Notes under the pieces: generated by a model | What the model saw: only the letters and a program-made list of their open reading frames with translations | Database searches by the model: none | What the model was told of the DNA's origin: nothing | Shown: in pieces, positions 1-6,960 of the stretch | Layout of the letters: the number at the start of each line of letters is the position of its first letter | Numbering within the stretch: the first letter of the stretch is position 1 | From: PeH17 sp964414925 | GTDB taxonomy: Bacteria; Bacillota; Clostridia; Christensenellales; CAG-138 | Length of the DNA: 27,961 nt | Assembly (NCBI GenBank): GCA_964414925.1 | Contig: CAYPXV010000011.1 | Span: 1 to 27,961 of the forward strand | Reading direction: 5' to 3' | Position numbers and translations under genes: made by a program

Positions 1-650
1 TTACCTAATTGTAACTTCCGTTTGGTACATATTTGGAACTACACTGCACTCAAACATTGCATTGACGCTTGTTGACACATTTTCAGTTTGGTACATATTT
101 GGAACTACACTGCACTCAAACTTGCACACGCATTCTTACTTCCAGGTTTATTGTTTGGTACATATTTGGAACTACACTGCACTCAAACATTGTGTAGGTT
201 CTCCCTGCTTCTAACAGTGTTTGGTACATATTTGGAACTACACTGCACTCAAACTATCGCCCTCGGTGTGTGAGGTTTCACCCTGTTTGGTACATATTTG
301 GAACTACACTGCACTCAAACAACGAAACATCCGTTAATAGAATGTAACTGGTTTGGTACATATTTGGAACTACACTGCACTCAAACGGTGCGTTCCACAT
401 ACGGGTAGAAGCAAGAGTTTGGTACATATTTGGAACTACACTGCACTCAAACTCGGACAGTAACGAGAGAGAGCGGCAAGCCGTTTGGTACATATTTGGA
501 ACTACACTGCACTCAAACCGAAAACAGAACACTCATCGGAATGTTGTTGTTTGGTACATATTTGGAACTACACTGCACTCAAACTCCCGTTATGGTCGGG
601 GCAACTTTACCGTCGTTTGGTACATATTTGGAACTACACTGCACTCAAAC
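1..650 (-). CRISPR. Type II-A CRISPR array, 10 repeats and 9 complete spacers, open at the left edge
   Basis: Ten identical 36-bp repeats start at 20, 86, 153, 219, 285, 351, 417, 483, 549 and 615. I found no substitution in any copy. Spacers are 30 bp, except the second from the left (122-152), which is 31 bp. Bases 1-19 are the end of a further spacer, so the array continues outside the window. Transcription is on the minus strand: read that way the repeat starts GTTTGAGTGCAG and ends GTACCAAAC, typical of type II-A. The leader-proximal (newest) repeat is the one at 615-650, next to csn2. No degenerate terminal repeat is visible, so the leader-distal end is not in view. I saw no spacer matching elsewhere in the window by eye. 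Confidence 0.98.
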
Positions 651-731
651 CTCAATTCTCACTGCGCATCAAAATGCTGCAATACGGTTGCGAACCCGTC
701 GAAACATCGGTTATCGTGTAATTCCAATATT
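651..731 (-). promoter_or_regulatory. CRISPR leader with anchoring-like 3' end
   Basis: About 80 bp separate the first repeat from the promoter box at the csn2 stop codon. On the minus strand the leader ends GAATTGAG directly against the repeat start GTTTGAG. Type II-A leaders commonly end in an ATTTGAG-like leader-anchoring sequence that guides Cas1-Cas2 to insert new spacers at the first repeat; ATTGAG here is one base shorter. The anchoring role is inferred from position and similarity. Confidence 0.7.
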
Positions 732-760
732 ATTTTACAACTCACAGAGGTCTTTGTCAA
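732..760 (-). promoter_or_regulatory. Promoter of the CRISPR array (pre-crRNA)
   Basis: On the minus strand TTGACA (755-760) is followed after exactly 17 bp by TAAAAT (732-737). The -10 box covers the csn2 TAA stop codon and the -35 box lies in the last csn2 codons. Expected transcription start is near 725, which gives about 75 nt of leader RNA before the first repeat. This is a near-consensus vegetative promoter, so the array should be transcribed independently of the cas operon. Confidence 0.75.
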
Positions 761-1400
761 TAGTTATTCTTACTTCCATTGGAAATTTTTTTGCCGATAT
801 AGCATCAATTAATAATACATGAAACGCATGATCTATAATTGTTTTAAGAAAACACTCCACTTCGGAATCGGAGAAAAAACTGCGCAAATTAACAAAGACA
901 AATACCTTATCACGCTCAAATTCTCTGACCAGCTCCATGTAGTCAATCAGCTTTTCTAAAGGGTTTTTATATTCATCTCGTATGGAAACACCAATTCCCT
1001 TTAAAATACCGCCCACAGTGCAATTGTTATAAACAATGTCACAGTTTAAATCAAAGGTAAGTTCATTTAAATATGATAAAAGAACTTGGAGCATTTCGTT
1101 TGTTTTTAATAAGTTTCTTTCGCTCATAGCATTCTTTTCTATTGATGAAATTATTTTATTTAACAAAGGTTTGCGGTTAAGATCAAAATGGAGACAGTTA
1201 TCGATTATTTCAACCCACTTTTCCATATCAAGTATTTTATTGTTTTCGGATAGGACGAGCGTCCCGTCAGCTCCGTCCGCTTGATTGTATAAATCCTGTA
1301 AAACCGAACGAAGGAACGACGGATTTTCAATAACCAGTGTCGGCACGTTCTGTTTTGAAAAATCTATCATGGTTTCTATATACGGACTGCATAAAATCAT
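735..1400 (-). CDS. csn2: CRISPR-associated protein Csn2 (type II-A)
   Basis: This 221-aa protein is the last gene of the cas operon and lies directly next to the leader. Length and position fit Csn2 of the short, S. pyogenes-like group (about 220 aa). Csn2 forms a ring-shaped tetramer that binds double-stranded DNA ends and is needed for spacer acquisition together with Cas1, Cas2 and Cas9. Family-like stretches are the N-terminal part with LVIENPSFLRSVLQDL and the later DKVFVFVNLRSFFSD segment. The ATG overlaps the cas2 stop codon by four bases, which points to translational coupling. An AAAGGA-like site lies about 10 nt upstream. The 3' end carries the array promoter. The assignment rests on sequence resemblance plus strict context. 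Confidence 0.92.
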   Translation of the reverse strand: MILCSPYIETMIDFSKQNVPTLVIENPSFLRSVLQDLYNQADGADGTLVLSENNKILDMEKWVEIIDNCLHFDLNRKPLLNKIISSIEKNAMSERNLLKTNEMLQVLLSYLNELTFDLNCDIVYNNCTVGGILKGIGVSIRDEYKNPLEKLIDYMELVREFERDKVFVFVNLRSFFSDSEVECFLKTIIDHAFHVLLIDAISAKKFPMEVRITIDKDLCEL

Positions 1401-1717
1401 AATTCGATTATCCTTTCGTCACTGCTGATAATATCGCTTTTCCATTCGCCGACGATGTAATCTATCTTTGAAAATTGCTTTTCGGTCACGGTAAGAACCT
1501 GAACAATTCCTTTTGACGGTTTGTTTTTGCGTATGTTTTCGGTCATGGTATTTCGGGCAGTATTATTAAACAGCAGCTTGCAATAGACGGATTCCTGCAT
1601 CATTAAAAAACCGTTTTCAATAAGGAACTTTCTAAATTGACGGTAATCTCGCTGTTCACTTGAAGTGCCGACAGGCAAATCAAAAAAGACAATCATTCGC
1701 ATAAATCTATAACTCAT
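1397..1717 (-). CDS. cas2: CRISPR-associated endoribonuclease-fold protein Cas2
   Basis: 106 aa, the usual Cas2 size. The N-terminal ferredoxin-fold strand with the conserved acidic residue is visible as MIVFFDLPVGT, followed by the typical FRKFLIENGFLMMQESVYCK segment. Cas2 dimers bridge two Cas1 dimers to form the spacer-integration complex; Cas2 nuclease activity is not needed for integration in the systems studied. The ATG lies inside the end of cas1 (11-nt overlap), with a GGAG shortly before it. A second Met at codon 6 (MRMIVFF) is possible but lies further from the Shine-Dalgarno site. Confidence 0.96.
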   Translation of the reverse strand: MSYRFMRMIVFFDLPVGTSSEQRDYRQFRKFLIENGFLMMQESVYCKLLFNNTARNTMTENIRKNKPSKGIVQVLTVTEKQFSKIDYIVGEWKSDIISSDERIIEL

Positions 1718-2582
1718 AGCTCCAACACTTAATGCAGTCCGGATTTTCAGTATTCAATGCTTCAAAAATACTGCGTGTATATATGCCAATTGCATTTAAA
1801 ACCGTCTGTTGCTCGTTCCCGATATAAACATATGTATTGACAATATTGATAAGGTTTCGTTTTATTTCCTTACTCAATTCCGTCGGCTGCAATGAATAAA
1901 CTGCTTTATCGACTAAGATTCGGAATGGTTCCATCAAGTCGCTGGCGAGGTTATATCGATTAAAAACATTTTCATGATGAAGACCGAGTTGGGTTAAATA
2001 ACCGTTTGCGGCTATTTCCCGTGTAAATGCGGAAAGTAATATGGTATAGCCATAGTCTAATGCCGCATTGATGGGTGAGACATCCGACCGTGTAAAATCC
2101 ATCCCGAAAACAGCATTGAAATAAACTTTGGCAGCATGTGCTTCTCGGTTAGTCGCATCCTGAAATTCTATTTGCTCGATATAGCTTTTTAAAAGCTCAT
2201 TTTCTCGGTTACGACCTATTTTTAATAAAAACTCCGCCTGTTTTTGTATTTTCATCGCCACTATTCTTTCCCAGACCGCACCCTTGATGGGTGCAGTCCA
2301 GGAAAGTTGATAGCGAATTTTTCTGGATGTATCGTGACATCCGTAATACGGTACAAGCTCCGCTTGAGGAATGCGTTCGTTATCGCAAAAGATAACCTTT
2401 ATTTTCCTGTTTATCAATTCGGATAATAAACAGCCTGTCATGGATACCGCCGGATTTTCAATCATTACAATTGCTATCTCATCCAAAAAGATTCGTTTCA
2501 CGTCATCACTGCGGATAACCATATATCCCATTTTCAGATCAAGCTTGCACCGTGAAGAAATTATAACCGTTCGCCAACTCAT
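1707..2582 (-). CDS. cas1: CRISPR-associated endonuclease/integrase Cas1 (type II)
   Basis: 291 aa, full length for a type II-A Cas1. The three metal-binding sites of the integrase are visible: Glu147 in the NREAHAAKVYF motif, the His pair at 202-203 in GLHHENVFN, and the acidic residues in ASDLMEPFR just after it. With Cas2 it inserts new spacers at the leader-repeat junction; in type II-A systems Cas9 and Csn2 also take part. The gene starts just after the assembly gap, with an AGGGGA-type site before the ATG. The ATG is embedded in ATGA, so an upstream frame ending there (probably cas9) would be translationally coupled. Confidence 0.97.
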   Translation of the reverse strand: MSWRTVIISSRCKLDLKMGYMVIRSDDVKRIFLDEIAIVMIENPAVSMTGCLLSELINRKIKVIFCDNERIPQAELVPYYGCHDTSRKIRYQLSWTAPIKGAVWERIVAMKIQKQAEFLLKIGRNRENELLKSYIEQIEFQDATNREAHAAKVYFNAVFGMDFTRSDVSPINAALDYGYTILLSAFTREIAANGYLTQLGLHHENVFNRYNLASDLMEPFRILVDKAVYSLQPTELSKEIKRNLINIVNTYVYIGNEQQTVLNAIGIYTRSIFEALNTENPDCIKCWSYEL

Positions 2583-5500
2583 GATTTCTTCCCCTCTAAC
2601 AATTTCAGCAGATTANNNNNNNNNNNNNNNNNNNNNNNNNNNNNNNNNNNNNNNNNNNNNNNNNNNNNNNNNNNNNNNNNNNNNNNNNNNNNNNNNNNNN
2701 NNNNNNNNNNNNNNNAGGCAATTTTGAAAAAGGAGATTTATCGTCAGCTAACTTCTTAAGAAGCAAGCTATATAATTCCTCGTTTTTCTCTTTATCAGGC
2801 TTATATTCGCTCGATTTACTTTCAATGTTCAAAATGTACTCTTCCCACTTGGCTTCCAGAACCAATGGGAATATTGGTGAAACGCCAATTTCTCGCTTGG
2901 TAAAGTATTCCAGAGTAAAAGACCAACCATCCAAGGAAATGACCGTATGGATTTTCAGCTTTCTTTTGTCAAGCAGTAACTCTACCGCTTTGTCTTTAGT
3001 GCTTGATTGAATTTTGTGAAGCTGTTCGACAGTTACAGCTTCACGATTCTTTTCAAATCGTTCGACCTCTGTTATCGGAATCGGAACGAGGGTAATCTCT
3101 TTATACTTACCGTTTTCCTGCTTGTCAATCCCTGCAAGCACAAAGAATGAAATAAACTGTGATTTATAACCTCCATACTTTTTTGGATCAAGTCCTCTTT
3201 TTAATGGGTATAGGTCCTCATTTTTAGGCTGAGGAGTTATTTCAAAAAGTTTACCATCTTTGCAGTATGCATACTCAGTTGAATGAACTGCATTTTTCTG
3301 CATGGTATTTTTAATTACTTCAAGGTCCTCTTTGCCGTTCCAAAAAGGTGTACTGCCTTTAGAAGCCCTTTGCACATGCGTAAATATTGCAGCGAGCTTA
3401 AGATTATAGTTTTCAAAATCAAAATTTGATTTTGCTTTGTGTTGCTGTACATCATTTTGTCTAAGAATATTTTTCCTGCGGTTAAAGTCTAAACGCAACG
3501 GTTTTGTAAACTTCTCATAGTAAACATTGCCGACAGCGATATTCAAGTAAGCATCCTTTGCATGGTGCAGGTCATTTAGGAGTCTGCTCTTTGGAAGCTT
3601 GAAGACCTTGTTCTCGGTGTCGTTTTCATTTTCCTTATATTTAAAACCATTGCGAAAACCGGAAACAAGCCCTGCTTTTACGCATACAATTTCAGATTTC
3701 GGATAGTTCTGTTCAAGGAGATCCTTTACAACCTTTGTTGATTGGCGCACCTCAACTAACTGGCGATTAATAAACCCTCGTTTCTCATCCTCGGTAAATG
3801 GGGTTTTCCTTGTGAGACGATAATACTTTTCGGCAGACATAAGCCCTTTTTGTTTGAGCAAATTCCAAAGTTTTTTTACCTCAGGTTTTTCTTGAAATTC
3901 TTCCGGAACAGGATAATCATCACTCTTTTTACCATTTTCCGTTGAATGAACTAGTACCAGATTTTTAATCGGACTATCGTCCTTTCCCCTTTTGGATCTC
4001 GGGTAAATGTGATCGATATCGTAAATATACTTTTCACCTCTCTTTTCAAATAAATCATCGAGTTCGATTTTCTTCCCGCAATAAGCACATCTGCCAAGCT
4101 GCATATAGTACAGATAGAGCTTCTTGCTTTGCAATTCGTAATCGTTACTGTGCTCTAATTCTTTTTCAAGCTCATCGATCTGGTATTGCTTAAAGTTATC
4201 GTCGTTTTTTATACTTTCGTAAAGCTTTGTAAGCGTATCTTTTCGGCTATCCGGCTTACCTTTTTTACCGTAAATATTGCCTCTTGCCATTTCAACGAAG
4301 ATTTTAGCAGGGGGATTCTTTTTTGCCCTTACAACATCACTCACGATATCCATTGTTCGGATTATTTGACGCTTAACCTTGCCTGAAACATACATATCAT
4401 CAAGTAATTCGTTGAGCGACTCGGTTGCTTTTCTTCCGTAAAACTCGTCTCTCCGTTCGTTAATTTCATCAATGAATGTATACTTGTCTGAAACTGAAAG
4501 CAACTCATTATGATTAACGGGCTTTGCTCGCATAAACTCGATGATGGTTCTTTCGGTAGGATCATCACTATCACGTTCTTTGCCTTTTATTCCATCCAAC
4601 AGTTCTTTTGAAAAACGCCCGAAACCATTTAGCCGTTGATTCGAGATGTAGTTACAATCGAAGTCAGCCAAGTTGTCTTTATCTTTGTTGTATTTCTCTT
4701 TCAACCAATTTTTCAGTCTTGATTTACTCTGGCTGTAAGCTGACTTTTGAATAATTTCTTCAACATCCTTTTCGTTCAACGTTCTGCTTTCAAGCATTTT
4801 CTTAAAGATATGGTATGATTTCAGATAACCCTTATAATCCGGTTCAATTCCGGAAATTTCGGAATTATCATCCAATTTACCCTTACATTTCAGCCATTCT
4901 TTAATTTTAGCGATTGTAACATTATTGCTTTGCTCTTTAAACAACTCATCATATAACTCTCGTTTTGTTTCATTATCTATCAAACATCCGTCGATTTTGA
5001 TGTTGTTGATCTTGTCTAAAACGCAAAATTCCTCATAAAGCAGTGAGTTAGCGGGCAATACGTCCTCGTCGGGCAGATATGTACAGTGATTCGTCATTCT
5101 GCGGATGAATGCCTGTTCACTCTTTTCTTCGTCTATAACGTCCTGCCAGTTCCACGGGAGAATCTTTTCGGTTTCTTTTCCCTCCTGCTTTTCGAACCAA
5201 GCATTATTTGTACCTGTCTTATGAAGCGGACCTACATAATACGGAATTTTATAATCGAATATCGATAGGATTTTCTCTTTAACCGTCTTTCCGCTTTTAT
5301 CGGACTCATTCAGAAAATCCAAATGTTCTGAGGCATTTTCAAGTATTATTTCCAACTCTACCCTATAAAGCTGTTGAGGAATAATCCTGTTATCGCTATT
5401 CACTTGCTTCGGAAGGAAAGTCTTTTCTTTTAAACGTTTCTTCATATCAGCAAACGTTGGCTCGTCAATCTTATCGGGAGTGATGTCGTTAATTATGGCG

Positions 5501-6759
5501 AGAATTCCAGTTGAAAAATTATTGATATCGATGTTTTTAGCCTTTTTAGACTGTTCATTACGAACATAACGACCATAAAATGAGGAGCTTTTGGCAAATG
5601 TTTCTTTGCTTTTTTCTATTTTGAGTTTTTTATACTCCGGATTCGATTCAACGTTATTTTCAAAAACAGTTCTATATGCTTCATTCTTGTATTTCCTAAT
5701 GAAATACTTCAAAACCTTCAAATCTTTCCTATGCTGTTCATAGATTTTAATCTTTTTTTCCGACACGCATTTTGAATCGTCATCTAAATAAGAACAGCTC
5801 TTGGCGCAGGTGAACAGTTCACGTAGCTTAAACAAAAAGTCACGATCATCTTCCCTGTCAAGCTTTGAAATACCTTCGTCGAATTTTTCATCATCCATAC
5901 CCAAGGAGATTTTACCCGTTACAGAACAGTTCTGAAAAATTTCTTTCAGCTCAATCGGTTTGCCTTTGAGTAATTCTTCTATTTTTTTGATTGGAAAATT
6001 TCCATTGAATGATAATTCCTTTGTGGAATTATTAGGTTCATTAATTAGCCTTTGCAGCTTATTGGGCGCATCAGCGGAGTTTGTCCAGGGACTTTCAGCC
6101 CATTCGGAAGCATCGACTTCGTTATTGTTTTTGGCATATTCAGCGGCAAAGCTCAAAAATTCATCATATTTTTCCCTAAAATCCGATGCGAAATTGCCTG
6201 ATTCAAATAAGAAGTGCCCACGATGCGTGACGAGCCACGAGCAAGCAATGAAAACAAGACGAGGGTCGTAAATCTTTTTCTCCGAGATTTCGGGAAACAC
6301 AGATTTTCTGCTATCGTCTTTAAAGTCTTCGCTATTAGGATACATCAAATCATAAATTAAGTGATGGATAGTGGGGTAACGCTCATGGTATGCTTCATCC
6401 GTCATGTAGCATCCGGTTGCATCCTTTTCAGGCAATACACGGTATTTCTTTTCGTCGTCTTTAAATAGCCTGCTTTCCTTGCGTCTTATAAAGAAAGCAG
6501 AGTCGATTTCACCTATTTCTTTAGCAAAAAGTTCTTCTAAAAGTCTGACTCTTCTGCGTTTGTGATTTTGTATGCGCCTTGCGGAACGATGTTGGCGACG
6601 TTCTTCGGCATTTTCACCGGCGTCAAAGGTATGAACACCCCACATGAGTTCACCTTTATACCTTAACAGCTTATAATTTGTATCGGTAACAGCCCATCCC
6701 ACGGAATCCGTTCCGACATCTAAACCGAGATAATATTTTTCATTTTCCACTATTGACAT
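2579..6759 (-). CDS. cas9: CRISPR-associated endonuclease Cas9 (type II-A), C-terminus interrupted by assembly gap
   Basis: RNA-guided DNA endonuclease; 1348 codons are readable before the gap. RuvC-I is GLDVGTDSVGWA with Asp14. The Arg-rich bridge helix follows at about 52-80 (RRQHRSARRIQNHKRRR). RuvC-II is FVEMARGN with Glu823, HNH is YDIDHIYPRSKRG with His917, and RuvC-III is HHAKDAY with His1065, His1066 and Asp1069, so both nuclease sites look intact. A CxxC (RCAYCGKK) sits near 890, before the HNH motif. The PAM-interacting end runs into the N block. Beyond it, only one frame stays open: it reads NLLKLLEGKKS and stops in a TGA overlapping the cas1 ATG. That resembles the IDLxxLG tails of II-A Cas9s, so I place the end at 2579 by inference. 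It is out of frame with the literal 100 Ns. Start: the ATG is only 1 nt from its GGAG; the GTG at 6750, spaced 10 nt, is an alternative. Confidence 0.95.
2616..2715. other. Assembly gap (100 Ns) inside cas9
   Basis: Exactly 100 consecutive Ns, the usual placeholder for a gap of unknown length. It removes the last part of the Cas9 PAM-interacting domain. If the frame after the gap is the true Cas9 end, the real gap length must leave remainder 2 on division by 3, so 100 is not the true length. Comparison with SpCas9 from memory suggests that roughly 80-90 residues are missing, which would make the gap longer than drawn. Confidence 0.97.
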
Positions 6760-6781
6760 TCTCCATTCTTTTGTTTATAAT
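6753..6781 (+). promoter_or_regulatory. tracrRNA promoter
   Basis: TTGACA (6753-6758), a 17-bp spacer, then TATAAT (6776-6781): a perfect match to the vegetative promoter consensus. The predicted start (6788-6790) falls at the first base of the anti-repeat. The -35 box overlaps the divergent cas9 ATG (6757-6759), so RNA polymerase bound here would cover the cas9 start region. Confidence 0.85.
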
Positions 6782-6787
6782 TTACCT

Positions 6788-6893
6788 GTAGTATTTGGAA
6801 CTACGCTGCGAGTTCAAATAAGGGCTTCAAAGCTAACCGAAAATCTGATGTGTACAGTGTGTACGTAAAAAGTCCTCTTTGGAGGATTTTTTA
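6788..6893 (+). ncRNA. tracrRNA
   Basis: Trans-activating crRNA of about 105 nt, divergent from cas9. Bases 6791-6819 are complementary to the crRNA repeat. The lower stem is 6 bp (UCAAAU at 814-819, counting from 6000, with repeat start GUUUGA). A bulge of 4 nt (GAGU) faces 2 nt (GU). The upper stem is about 19 bp, including a terminal G-U. The 2 x 4 bulge is the same layout as in S. pyogenes. Next come a nexus hairpin (GCU-UCAA-AGC at 6824-6833, flanked by GG/CC), a second stem around 6849-6867 with GUAC pairing GUAC, and an intrinsic terminator. The RNA guides RNase III processing of pre-crRNA and is bound by Cas9. The call rests on complementarity, promoter and terminator. Confidence 0.93.
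6867..6893 (+). terminator. Intrinsic terminator of tracrRNA
   Basis: Stem TCCTC/GAGGA (6873-6877 with 6882-6886) with loop TTTG, extended by A-T pairs and followed by six Ts. It sits where a type II-A tracrRNA 3' hairpin is expected. Confidence 0.85.
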
Positions 6894-6913
6894 TTTTATC
6901 CGAATATTCTTTT

Positions 6914-6948
6914 AAAAACTGCGCCCGTTGATATGCCGGGCGCAGTTT
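6914..6948 (-). terminator. Terminator of the dockerin protease at 6961-9558
   Basis: Perfect 12-bp inverted repeat (6916-6927 with 6937-6948, GC-rich core GCGCCCG) and a 9-nt loop. On the minus strand the stem is followed by a run of five Ts, just after the protease stop codon. It may also insulate the tracrRNA from downstream genes. Confidence 0.85.
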
Positions 6949-6960
6949 CGGTTCTGTTAA

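Noticed and set aside
20..650. Self-targeting spacers against genes in the window
   Set aside because: By eye no spacer matched another part of the window; a full-genome search was not possible.
88..822. Open reading frames spelling VHIWNYTALK or ELHCTQT repeats
   Set aside because: They are translations of the CRISPR repeats and spacers, not proteins.
2605..2727. Cas9 reading through the Ns to a stop at 2605
   Set aside because: This follows only from counting the gap as exactly 100 bp; the alternative frame runs on to overlap cas1 and looks like a Cas9 tail.
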